A stretch of DNA of 64,000 nt. Source: Oceanispirochaeta crateris (lineage in GTDB: Bacteria; Spirochaetota; Spirochaetia; DSM-2461). Every line of letters begins with the position of its first letter. Positions within the stretch are counted from its first letter, which is position 1. Positions 1 to 7,427 of this stretch are shown piece after piece. The translations under genes and the position numbers were made by a program. The stretch is taken from contig NZ_CP036150.1 in NCBI RefSeq assembly GCF_008329965.1, positions 1,054,001 through 1,118,000 of the forward strand, in the 5' to 3' direction. The notes beneath the pieces are model-generated. The model was not told the DNA's origin, did no database searches, and saw nothing but the letters and a program-made list of their open reading frames with translations.

Positions 1-107
1 TATTTAGGCTTTATCTTTTTTATAGGTGAACAGTCGTTTTGATAAAGGAAGAAATAAATTTTATATTAGAAGAGACGCCAGTCAAATGGCTGTAATCGGA
101 GGTTTCT

Positions 108-511
108 ATGAATCAAAAAGTCCGTATAAGGCGAAAAGGTGTTGCTTTGGTAGAAACGGAGAAGGGTATACTTCTTGTTCTGGATAAGGGAAAGAAATAT
201 TACTCTTTACCAGGAGGCGAGGCACATCCAAAAGAAACAAGAAAGGATGCCTGTAAAAGAGAATTGGAAGAAGAAACAGGGATGATTGCCCATTCTGCCC
301 GCTACTTTGATGCCTACCTGGGACCTGTCTGGAACAATAAGCCTATACGTAACGATACAAAAGTCTTTGTTGTAGAGGCAACGGGTCATCCTCAGCCAAA
401 AAGTGAAATAGCGCAGTCGCCTGGTGGACGCCGGGATGCGATTTGAAAGTAAATGATAATGCCAAGCGTCTGATTAAGAAATACTTGTTTGAGATTAAAC
501 CCCATCAATAG
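108..511 (+). pseudogene. NUDIX hydrolase, frameshifted
   Basis: NUDIX-family hydrolase; substrate unknown, the family cleaves nucleoside diphosphates linked to another group. The Nudix box is complete (G-x5-E-x7-REL-EE-x-GM, about residues 37-59). A strong ribosome site (GGAGG) lies just before the ATG at 108. The uninterrupted frame stops at 446 after 112 residues and ends in an unlike tail (QSPGGRRDAI). Another frame directly downstream reads VAWWTPGCDLKVNDNAKRL and on to a TAG at 509-511, a natural NUDIX C-terminus. One missing base near 415/416 (CAC reduced to CA) would join the two into about 134 residues. It is either a recent pseudogene or a sequencing error. The restored 3' end overlaps the converging methyltransferase gene by 17 bases. 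Confidence 0.8.
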
Positions 512-1166
512 CCCTGATACCGCTTAGATCTTTCTTCTGAAAAAGCAGTTCACTCCAGCTGATGCCCCCTCTGTTCAGACCGTCTGATCTCTCTTCCTGT
601 GAAACCAGCTGGAAACCGATCCGTTCAAAGAGAAAGACATACTCCTGGGCCGGCCTGATTCTAAAGAGTCTGTCTTTGGCATCTCTGTCGTTGATGATGC
701 CGGGGTAGGTTAGGGGGACCGTGACAAGGAGCCTGCCGCCGATCTTCAGCAGACGGTGGAATGTAAAAGTGGTATCAAACAGATGATTGTCAGGGATGTG
801 CTGCAGGACGGCGGAGCAGAGTATTCCGTCCCATTCCCGATTGGAGAAAGTATCAGGTATTTCATCGGGAAGTGACCCTGTTTTAAATCGATCAGCCAGT
901 TCTTTGAAGCCGGATTTTGAGAGCCTGATCAGTTCTTCAGAAGCATCCATACCGTAGGCATCAAATCCCTGTTCCAGTAGGGTCTGGACATCCCGGCCGG
1001 AACCGCTTCCAATATCAAGGATTTCACTTTCTGCTTTAAAGTACGCTTTGAATCTGTCTTTGTAAGGACTTGGTTTTGAGCCGTACAGACGGAATGTTTC
1101 CGCAGCATTTGAGTTGTAATAATCCAGGGTGTGATCATAAAGGTCTGCTGATTTTTTGGACATCAT
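495..1166 (-). CDS. class I SAM-dependent methyltransferase
   Basis: Predicted S-adenosylmethionine-dependent methyltransferase of 223 residues, probably cytosolic; the substrate cannot be told from sequence. The SAM-binding motif I ILDIGSGSGRDV lies near residues 50-61, an acidic residue ends strand 2 (YGMDAS), and the motif IV region reads WDGILCSAVLQHI. The C-terminus ends ELLFQKKDLSGIRAIDGV. A second copy of the DNA for this tail lies at 3221-3262 with no gene body attached. The start is one of two adjacent ATG codons and no convincing ribosome site is visible. It is isolated from other genes, with the NUDIX relic converging on it. Confidence 0.8.
   Translation of the reverse strand: MMSKKSADLYDHTLDYYNSNAAETFRLYGSKPSPYKDRFKAYFKAESEILDIGSGSGRDVQTLLEQGFDAYGMDASEELIRLSKSGFKELADRFKTGSLPDEIPDTFSNREWDGILCSAVLQHIPDNHLFDTTFTFHRLLKIGGRLLVTVPLTYPGIINDRDAKDRLFRIRPAQEYVFLFERIGFQLVSQEERSDGLNRGGISWSELLFQKKDLSGIRAIDGV
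511..552. repeat. direct repeat, left copy (methyltransferase 3' end)
   Basis: This 42-base segment matches 3221-3262 at 37 positions in the same orientation. It is the intact 3' end of the methyltransferase gene on the minus strand. The two copies bracket the methyltransferase body and the AbiE-like pair. Confidence 0.8.
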
Positions 1167-1313
1167 CTTATTGTAGGAGATAGGGGAACAGGGGGCAAGC
1201 AGATTCTGTATCCCTTATTCTAAAAGTCATTTTAACCGACTCATCCTATGTCCTTTTAACTAGAGAAGAAAGGAATTCATGTCTAAATTGAAATTGTCTG
1301 TAGAAAAATATTG

Positions 1314-1327
1314 CATATCGCGATATG
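1314..1327. other. 14-base perfect palindrome in a gene-free gap
   Basis: CATATCGCGATATG is a perfect palindrome in the 222-base gap between the AbiE-like pair and the methyltransferase. It could be a protein-binding site for either unit. Nothing else recognisable was seen in 1167-1388. Confidence 0.4.
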
Positions 1328-1388
1328 AGATGGTTGGTCTCAAACCCACTTAAATTCATTTCCTTGAGGATAAACATTGGAAGTGGGG

Positions 1389-2138
1389 TTAGCTGTATAG
1401 TTCATCTAATTTCTTCAATATTGTTTCTATAGTAATTTTTCGAATACCTAAAGTTTTAAGATCCGGTGAATCACTCTTCATCTCGTCAAGGAAGGATTGC
1501 ATATCATCAGCTATGGTTTTTGGTATGGATACTGGCTTGTCCTCAACAATTAATGCCAATCTGAATACATCATTTTTATGTTTCTTTATCACTTTACTAT
1601 CTACGGGTTCGCCTTGCTTTTTCCGTTCAGTAAGATCAATCCAGGCTTTTGCCTTAAATGGAATCAGGTACTCTGTTCCCAAAACAGGGATATCATTGAT
1701 AAGGATTTTCCCTTGCTTAAGAAAACGATAGTAATCCTCATCAAGAAGAATTGCTGAAAGACTTGAAATATCTTCTTCCATAGGGAGAGGAGTCAGGTAT
1801 CCTTCACCAGAGTAAAACAGTTGATCAGGTTTTCTTGAGAATAATTCAAGCATTTTTGGAAAAGTATCATCTTCTGGATTTGCAAAACGATAGAAGATAT
1901 TCTTTTCCGATCCCTTCATCTTGTTTTGGTATCGCCCTTTTTCTATAAAGGCCCACATTTTTTCAACAAACTCAGAATTGAGAGCCTCAGCTATCAGAAC
2001 AATGTCCAAATCCTTTGTAGCCCTGAAATCAGCTCCAGCTTCTTCCATCAGTATAGCGCAGGCTGTCCCTCCAATAAGAACAAAATTATTTTCATAGTCC
2101 TTAAAGTGTTTAATAAAAAGATCCAGTCCTCTTACCAC
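1389..2138 (-). CDS. AbiEii-like nucleotidyltransferase, probable toxin
   Basis: Protein of 249 residues resembling the nucleotidyl transferase AbiEii/AbiGii family, the toxin half of type IV toxin-antitoxin and abortive-infection pairs. The polymerase-beta-like core is visible near the N-terminus as LIGGTACAIL followed by RATKDLDIVL, giving the GG motif and paired acidic metal ligands. The GTG start overlaps the end of the upstream regulator gene by 7 bases, so the two are translationally coupled. Members add nucleotides to tRNA or other acceptors; that role is inferred here. An AbiEii-fold protein with a non-toxic job is the alternative. Confidence 0.7.
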   Translation of the reverse strand: MVRGLDLFIKHFKDYENNFVLIGGTACAILMEEAGADFRATKDLDIVLIAEALNSEFVEKMWAFIEKGRYQNKMKGSEKNIFYRFANPEDDTFPKMLELFSRKPDQLFYSGEGYLTPLPMEEDISSLSAILLDEDYYRFLKQGKILINDIPVLGTEYLIPFKAKAWIDLTERKKQGEPVDSKVIKKHKNDVFRLALIVEDKPVSIPKTIADDMQSFLDEMKSDSPDLKTLGIRKITIETILKKLDELYS

Positions 2139-3121
2139 TTAAAATCTTCCAATAGCTCCTCCAGAGCAGATTCAATACGTTCATCCCCATTATCTTTGAG
2201 ACTCAAGTAGAGAGAGAGCTTGTCTATTTTATTCTCTGTAGAAAAGAGTACTGGATTATAACGCCACAGCTGAAGATCTATTTTGTCTGACGATCCGTCA
2301 GGTAGGATCTCCCATACCTCATTTTTCATACGAGCATTGAACAATGTTAATGACATGGCATAAACCGGATGGGGAGGAGGATTTATCATCGTACGTTTGG
2401 ATAAAGCAGAATGTCCGCTGAGGGCTAATTCCTTTGAAACTTCATAATCAGACGGTATCGATATAATCCTTTTCACCGGAGATACCATAAAGGGTAATGA
2501 AGCCTTCCACAGTTCTTCCCCTTTATAGTTAAAAACAATAATCCTTTTTCTTCCCTGCTTCTTTAATGTTCCCAGATTCAATACTTCCAGTTCTTTAAAA
2601 ACTCTAGAGAATGACATGGTTGAGTAACCCAGTTTTGCAGCCAGAAAAGATGGAGATAGTTCAGTCCTCTCTCTATTATGAAAATGGTAAAGAAGTACAA
2701 GTTGTGCAACCGTACTGAGAGACAGATTCCCTGTGACAAGATTGCTTTTATAATACTCCCTTAGACAAACACCGAGGCGGGGAAGGTACAATTGATTGTC
2801 TGGTACAATAAAGGAAATTTTATTTTTTATCAGCTCCTTCCTGGCATATGAATTCGTCTCATTACAGAGATAGATAGAATACAGGCCTGTCTTCTTTTCA
2901 ATTTGAAAAAAATGTTTCTTAAGAATTGATGGAGATTGATTTTTCTTTTCACGGGGGATTATAAGCAAGACAATTTCATCCAACAAATTGGCTTCGAAAA
3001 TTTTATAGTGGTTCTGAAGGAGGAGAGAGAGATGGTCTTTTTGTGTATAGTCTTTTACAGAAAGAAAAACACCAAGGATTGATTCGACATACTGTATCGT
3101 TCTTTCAACCAAGTCATTCAT
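2132..3121 (-). CDS. winged-helix regulator paired with the AbiEii-like gene
   Basis: Protein of about 329 residues with a helix-turn-helix-like middle segment (LAAKLGYSTMSFSRVFKEL) followed by a basic stretch (LKKQGRKRIIVF). Position before an AbiEii-like gene and this layout fit an AbiEi-type antitoxin and autorepressor, but I do not recognise the exact family. I place the start at the ATG at 3121, not at the upstream in-frame ATG at 3163. Only the former has a ribosome site (GAAGGTG), and the upstream ATG lies beside the -10 element of a good promoter (TTGCTT, 17 bases, TAGTAT). Coupled by a 7-base overlap to the nucleotidyltransferase. Confidence 0.6.
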   Translation of the reverse strand: MNDLVERTIQYVESILGVFLSVKDYTQKDHLSLLLQNHYKIFEANLLDEIVLLIIPREKKNQSPSILKKHFFQIEKKTGLYSIYLCNETNSYARKELIKNKISFIVPDNQLYLPRLGVCLREYYKSNLVTGNLSLSTVAQLVLLYHFHNRERTELSPSFLAAKLGYSTMSFSRVFKELEVLNLGTLKKQGRKRIIVFNYKGEELWKASLPFMVSPVKRIISIPSDYEVSKELALSGHSALSKRTMINPPPHPVYAMSLTLFNARMKNEVWEILPDGSSDKIDLQLWRYNPVLFSTENKIDKLSLYLSLKDNGDERIESALEELLEDFKW

Positions 3122-3136
3122 TTCGTGCACCTTCAA

Positions 3137-3194
3137 ACTAACATTAAATTTAGATACTAACATTAAATATGTTAATAAGCAAATATTATGTTAG
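3137..3194 (-). promoter_or_regulatory. promoter with repeated operator-like sites for the AbiE-like pair
   Basis: On the minus strand a -35 box TTGCTT (3177-3182) and a -10 box TAGTAT (3154-3159) are separated by 17 bases. The 13-base sequence ACTAACATTAAAT occurs twice as a direct repeat (3137-3149 and 3156-3168). The second copy overlaps the -10 box, and an inverted half-copy ATGTTAG sits at 3188-3194. AbiEi-type antitoxins are known to repress their own promoters through repeated sites, so autoregulation is the likely meaning. Confidence 0.6.
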
Positions 3195-3220
3195 CATTGA
3201 CCAAGTCTTTATACATTATG

Positions 3221-3262
3221 GCTCGGATACCCCTCAGATCCTTCTTCTGAAAAAGCAGTTCA
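3221..3262 (-). pseudogene. orphan methyltransferase 3' end (right copy of the direct repeat)
   Basis: The minus strand encodes SELLFQKKDLRGIRA, nearly the same as the C-terminus of the methyltransferase at 495-1166 (SELLFQKKDLSGIRA), with 37 of 42 bases matching. No other part of the gene is present. The stop codon of the MqsA-type gene lies inside this relic. It is the scar of a duplication or an insertion into a methyltransferase gene. Confidence 0.75.
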
Positions 3263-3670
3263 GACACAATCAACCTTTTTTATATCATCTAATGAAATAG
3301 TATTGTTCAATAATAGTTTCATTAGAATATCAGTAGATCTACTTTGAGACTGTTCCCCCCTTTCGTATTTTGAGAAAGCCATGGGGCCCCCTCCAAAGAG
3401 AATACTGGCATCCTTCTGTGATAGTTTCATCTTGCTTCTGAATTGTTTGATTTCTTCAGTTCTCAATAAATGATCTATTTCTCTTTTTTTGTCAGTTCTT
3501 TCTTTCTTAGAGACTTTTAGGTCTTCAGGTCCAAAAAAAGATTCATCACATTCATCACACCAATCCCCTATCTGATCATAAGAATACTCTTGATCCTTGT
3601 AATTTGATGTAAACTTCCGCGTTTCTCTAATCAGATCTCCACCACAGATTGGACATTGATCTTTTAACAT
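3260..3670 (-). CDS. MqsA-type zinc/HTH regulator without MqsR
   Basis: Protein of 136 residues built like the MqsA antitoxin: an N-terminal zinc-binding part (CPICGG near the start, CDECDE about 35 residues later) and a C-terminal helix-turn-helix (LSQKDASILFGGGPMAFSKYE). MqsA normally neutralises the mRNA interferase MqsR and represses the operon. Here no mqsR-like frame lies next to it. The ATG at 3670 is chosen because GGGAG precedes it by 5 bases; the upstream ATG at 3685 lacks a site. Two operator-like palindromes and a clear promoter lie just upstream. It may be an orphan repressor or the partner of an unrelated toxin. Confidence 0.8.
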   Translation of the reverse strand: MLKDQCPICGGDLIRETRKFTSNYKDQEYSYDQIGDWCDECDESFFGPEDLKVSKKERTDKKREIDHLLRTEEIKQFRSKMKLSQKDASILFGGGPMAFSKYERGEQSQSRSTDILMKLLLNNTISLDDIKKVDCV

Positions 3671-3693
3671 AATAACTCCCTGCATGGTTTCAT
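3664..3693 (-). other. possible 9-codon leader ORF overlapping the mqsA-type start
   Basis: An ATG at 3693 preceded by AGGAG at 7-base spacing opens a frame encoding MKPCRELLC. It stops with TAA just past the ATG of the MqsA-type gene, so the two overlap. It could couple or tune translation. It is too short to prove as coding. Confidence 0.35.
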
Positions 3694-3715
3694 AGTATTG
3701 CTCCTTAAAATATGA

Positions 3716-3766
3716 CTAACCGAAACGGTTAGTTTAATTATAACCTATTCGGTTAATATATTTCAA
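3716..3766 (-). promoter_or_regulatory. autoregulated promoter of the MqsA-type gene
   Basis: On the minus strand TTGAAA (3761-3766) and a perfect TATAAT (3737-3742) are spaced by 18 bases. Palindrome 1, CTAACCG-AAA-CGGTTAG (3716-3732), lies just downstream of the -10 box. Palindrome 2, TAACC-TATTC-GGTTA (3741-3755), lies between the two boxes. MqsA is known to bind AACC-spacer-GGTT palindromes in its own promoter, so both sites fit self-repression. Confidence 0.75.
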
Positions 3767-3821
3767 GATGCAATGCAATAATTTGTATGTGCTGTCAAAA
3801 AGGCTGATTACAATAATCATC

Positions 3822-3994
3822 CTAGTGTCCAGCTATGGCTGAATAACACATCAGATCTGTCTGGTGATTCAATTCAAGTCCGAAAGCCTTAAGATTCCCC
3901 AGGTCATTTACACCATTTAAGGGTTTAAAAGCCAAATCTAAGCTTCTCTTTCAATAATATTATGGTACTCAATCCATCTGTGAGCAAATGGCAT
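3822..3994 (-). pseudogene. frameshifted gene relic of unknown family
   Basis: The minus strand reads MPFAHRWIEYHNIIERE from an ATG at 3994 and then hits a stop. The adjacent frame continues as protein-like sequence (FKPLNGVNDLGNLKAFGLEL) to a TAG at 3822-3824. Together they look like the decayed end of a gene, but the family is not recognised. The rest of the 3686-4040 gap holds the regulator's promoter and nothing else I can name. Confidence 0.35.
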
Positions 3995-4040
3995 ATTTTT
4001 TGCTAATAAATAATCAATATTTATTCTTGAGGGGTATATT

Positions 4041-4352
4041 ATGCTGAAAAAGATGATCCTGATTCTGTTAGTACTGTTGAATATCTATACCTTTGTTACT
4101 GTCCGTATGGACAAACAATCAGCCGTGAACGGTTCTTCCCGAGTTCCTGAAGTTCGTTTGGTTGCCATTAGTTCTTTAGGTGGTGCTCCCGGAATGCTTC
4201 TGGGGTTCAATGTGTTCAATCATAAAACCAATGTTGTGAGAAAGGGCTATCTGCAGGATGCCATAAAACTGGTTTTATTTCAGAACCTGATCATGTATGG
4301 ATTCGTATTCTTTAGTTTACGCAAAAAGAAAGAGAAGGTTTGGAGGTATTAA
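4041..4352 (+). CDS. small DUF1294-type membrane protein
   Basis: A 103-residue protein with two predicted membrane helices, one at the extreme N-terminus and one near residues 75-95, and a basic C-terminal tail. The spacing of DKQSAVNGSSRVPEVRL, SLGGAPGMLLG and the following NHKTN fits the DUF1294 family, whose function is unknown. The start has a GAGGGG-like ribosome site about 8 bases upstream. It stands alone between gene relics. Confidence 0.7.
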   Translation: MLKKMILILLVLLNIYTFVTVRMDKQSAVNGSSRVPEVRLVAISSLGGAPGMLLGFNVFNHKTNVVRKGYLQDAIKLVLFQNLIMYGFVFFSLRKKKEKVWRY

Positions 4353-4530
4353 GGTGGATAAGGACTCTCCAGTTCTACTCCAATGATTTATATCAATTAT
4401 CCAAATCTAAGTATTATTGGTGAATCTCCCAGCTACAAACAAGCGGCCTAGTTCCTGTTTCAGAGGATGAGGCTGGCTCTATTTTTCAACAACAAGGTTT
4501 CAGTTGGACCTATCAACATAAGGAGAATCT

Positions 4531-5844
4531 ATGTTTCAAATAAGCAAATCACTTAAAAACATCAACTATAAAATGTTACTGGCCCTTATATTGTCAGGTC
4601 TGTTTCCTGCCATCTATATGGCCGTGAGAGTTCGATTCCTGGGAGATATGCCCAGTGACTGGGGTGTAAATATAGCATCCCAGCTCTCCTGGGTGAATCT
4701 TTTATATGAGATAATGAATGAGGCCATACTGCTGCCTGTCTTCTTTCTTTTTGGGAAAGTCATCAAAGATAAAGAAGACCTGGAAAACCGATTACGGACG
4801 GGGCTTATCATCACTTTTGTTCTCTATTGTGTACTTTCAATTCTTATCGCTGTAATGGCTGAACCACTGGTTCTCATGATGGCTCAGCAATCTGATCTTG
4901 TCCCTGCCACAGTCATATATATCCGCTGGGAATCATTGGCTGTCGTCTTTTCTATATTGTTCCGTTTTCTTCTGCCGGTTTTTATACTGATCAATAAGGA
5001 ACGGGTCATCTACATCTTTTTAGCCCTTCAAATGTCCCTCTCCCTGATCTTTGATACGCTGCTGATCAGCTCATTGCCTTTTTCCCTGAATATAGGAGTC
5101 AATGGCATTGCCTTCTCAAACCTACTTACAAGTGTAATTCTGGTTGGAATAAGTTTGTTTTCCCTTACTCGATCCGGCTATAGTATTATTCGAAATAATC
5201 GACCCTTGTCTTTTCGTTGGACCCGGGAGTGGCTGCGAATCGGAGGATATTCCGGTATTGAGTCATTAGTCCGGAACCTCGCCTTTATGATCGTGATACT
5301 CCGGATGATCAATGTTGTGAATGAGCAGGGAACATTCTGGGTCACCAACAACTTTATATGGGGGTGGTTGTTACTCCCGGTACTGGCTTTAGGGGAATTG
5401 ATAAAACGGGACTGCGCGGAAGACTCATCAAATATTCAAAGGTTCTTCCAGGGATATATGTCCCTCACGACAATATTCGTACTGCTCTGGATTCTCACTA
5501 TTCCATTTTGGAAAGGCTTTCTCTTCAATGTCATGGGAGTTCAGAATCCAATCGAAATCTTCAATATTGCCCTGGTTTCTCTCATATTTTATATCGTTTT
5601 TGCCTACAACAATGTTGTTGACAGTATTTTTTATGGAATAGGGAGAACAGATCTAATGCTGTTACAGTCTCTGGCAACAAATCTTATCTTTTATATAGGA
5701 GCATATGCGTTGTACCTGAAAGGGCTCTTTATTCCCAGTTTGACTGGCATAGCCATCCTCTTTGGCCTGGGAATTGTCTTTGATTCACTGATTACGTTCT
5801 ACCTCTATTACAAACTGATGAAAAGAGAGCTTGTATTAGCATGA
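4531..5844 (+). CDS. MATE-family efflux transporter
   Basis: A 437-residue integral membrane protein with about twelve hydrophobic segments in the two-bundle arrangement of MATE (multidrug and toxic compound extrusion) carriers, which expel organic cations or metabolites in exchange for Na+ or H+. Length is at the short end for the family. The ATG follows AAGGAG at good spacing. The substrate cannot be assigned. It has no regulator next to it. Confidence 0.75.
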   Translation: MFQISKSLKNINYKMLLALILSGLFPAIYMAVRVRFLGDMPSDWGVNIASQLSWVNLLYEIMNEAILLPVFFLFGKVIKDKEDLENRLRTGLIITFVLYCVLSILIAVMAEPLVLMMAQQSDLVPATVIYIRWESLAVVFSILFRFLLPVFILINKERVIYIFLALQMSLSLIFDTLLISSLPFSLNIGVNGIAFSNLLTSVILVGISLFSLTRSGYSIIRNNRPLSFRWTREWLRIGGYSGIESLVRNLAFMIVILRMINVVNEQGTFWVTNNFIWGWLLLPVLALGELIKRDCAEDSSNIQRFFQGYMSLTTIFVLLWILTIPFWKGFLFNVMGVQNPIEIFNIALVSLIFYIVFAYNNVVDSIFYGIGRTDLMLLQSLATNLIFYIGAYALYLKGLFIPSLTGIAILFGLGIVFDSLITFYLYYKLMKRELVLA

Positions 5845-5971
5845 GAATCCATCGCCTTTATTGAAGAAACCCCAATATTACCCGATACATACTTTTCTAT
5901 CCTGATTTTCTGTGGCATAATTTTCTGTAGTTGTAAATCATTTGGGACGGGCGGGATCACAGGTTCTTGTT

Positions 5972-6136
5972 TCACTCCCCATATGGTTCAGCGTATATCT
6001 GATAAAGCCTAAGATTCAAATCTGGTTCAAAAGAAGCTGAAACCGCTTGAATAACCACAGAATCTGATTTATTGGTTACCCGCACCTCATATTTTAACAG
6101 GCCGGGGCTGGTATTTCTTATTGATGTGGAGATTGT
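5972..6136 (-). pseudogene. C-terminal gene relic opposite the MFS gene start
   Basis: The minus strand is open for about 55 codons down to a TGA at 5972-5974 and reads like genuine protein (NTSPGLLKYEVRVTNKSDSV, then VSASFEPDLNLRL). It has no start codon with a ribosome site and begins just after an in-frame stop inside the MFS coding region. It looks like the surviving end of a beta-rich protein of unknown family. The rest of 5845-6138 shows nothing recognisable. Confidence 0.35.
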
Positions 6137-6138
6137 TC

Positions 6139-7350
6139 ATGAAACATAAAATGGCCAGGAATATCAACCTGGATTATTCTTTCACTTTCTTATCCAACTT
6201 AAACCTGTTGCATGCCCTATGGATGATATATCTCAGCCTGAAAGGCTTCACCCTCCTGGAACTGGGACTCCTGGAAGGAATCTTTCATATGACATCTTTT
6301 TTGATGGAAGTACCCACAGGAGCCGTGGCAGACCTGTGGGGTAGGAAGCACAGCCGCATCCTGGGACGGCTCTTTTTTATTTTCAGCCTCATCTTCTTAT
6401 GGACTTCCGACTCCTTTTTATTTCAGTCTATAGGATTCATTCTAACAGCCATGAGTTATAACCTTGAATCCGGAGCCGGAGAAGCCCTGGTTTACGATAC
6501 TCTGGTTTATCTCGAGAAAGAATCGGCCTATATGGGAACCAGGGGGAAAAAAGAACTGATATACCAGTTGGCCTCTATTATGGCTTTCTTATGCGGAGGA
6601 TATTTCGCAACAAAAAATTACAATATTGTCTTTACCATCACCATGATCTTTGCTTTTCTATCCCTCATCAATGCCTTTTTAATGGTAGAACCCCTAGGCA
6701 TAAAGGCAGTGAAAACGGAGGACAAAAGACTCATTTTCAGCATCTTTCAATCCTTGGCACACCACAGCCGCAGCAGTATTCTTGTGATCAAAAAAGAGCC
6801 AAAAATTGCCTTCTTAATCATTTTTTCAGAAGGAATCTTCGTATTTGCAACCTGTTTATTCTTCTATCTTCAAACCTGGTGGAAATCTGTCGGCATCACT
6901 GAATTGACCATGGGGTATACCTTTGCAATTCAGGGCCTTGTCGCAGGGCTGACCGCCATGGCCGCCCCAAAACTGGACAAGAAAATAGGGGAGCAGCGTC
7001 TGTTGTTGTTTTTGCCCCTTCTTTTACTCTTTAGCCTTTGGGGTGTGGCACTGACCTCCTTTAAATCGCTGTTTTTTATATTCACAGGAGGGTTTGAAGG
7101 CATACTCATCGTCACCGTCAGCGATTATATCAATAAACTGATCCCCGGTGAGTTCCGTGCGACAATTCTATCCTATCAGTCCATGGTGTTCAGCCTGCTC
7201 ATGATCCTGCTGTTTCCCCTTTTGGGATGGATAGGGGATGCCTATTCTCTGCTGCTATCCTTCTATATCATTGCCATAACAGCCTCCATACTCTACATCA
7301 TTTATCTCTTGACGACTCTGTATAAAGGTATGAAAATAAAACAGGCATAA
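6139..7350 (+). CDS. MFS transporter
   Basis: Major facilitator superfamily carrier of 403 residues with about twelve membrane helices. The signature after helix 2 is clear: TGAVADLWGRKHSRILGR. The ATG at 6139 is preferred over the TTG at 6121 and the ATG at 6124 because GGAG precedes it by 7 bases. The substrate is unknown; drug or sugar efflux are both possible. The next gene, a response regulator, starts 77 bases downstream on the same strand. Confidence 0.8.
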   Translation: MKHKMARNINLDYSFTFLSNLNLLHALWMIYLSLKGFTLLELGLLEGIFHMTSFLMEVPTGAVADLWGRKHSRILGRLFFIFSLIFLWTSDSFLFQSIGFILTAMSYNLESGAGEALVYDTLVYLEKESAYMGTRGKKELIYQLASIMAFLCGGYFATKNYNIVFTITMIFAFLSLINAFLMVEPLGIKAVKTEDKRLIFSIFQSLAHHSRSSILVIKKEPKIAFLIIFSEGIFVFATCLFFYLQTWWKSVGITELTMGYTFAIQGLVAGLTAMAAPKLDKKIGEQRLLLFLPLLLLFSLWGVALTSFKSLFFIFTGGFEGILIVTVSDYINKLIPGEFRATILSYQSMVFSLLMILLFPLLGWIGDAYSLLLSFYIIAITASILYIIYLLTTLYKGMKIKQA

Positions 7351-7427
7351 TTTATTGGATACGGATATATAGATTGTGGTATATAAATGAATTTTTATTG
7401 TATAATTCAGGAAGTGAGGATTTTATT

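Noticed and set aside
3661-4040. An mqsR toxin gene upstream of the MqsA-type regulator
   Set aside because: No open frame of suitable length exists in the gap on either strand; only a broken protein-like relic is seen.
6010-6035. tRNA-like sequence with GGTTCAA
   Set aside because: No cloverleaf arms or acceptor stem could be drawn around it.
1-6100. Prophage or transposon
   Set aside because: Despite gene relics and a direct repeat, no integrase, transposase or phage structural gene is present.
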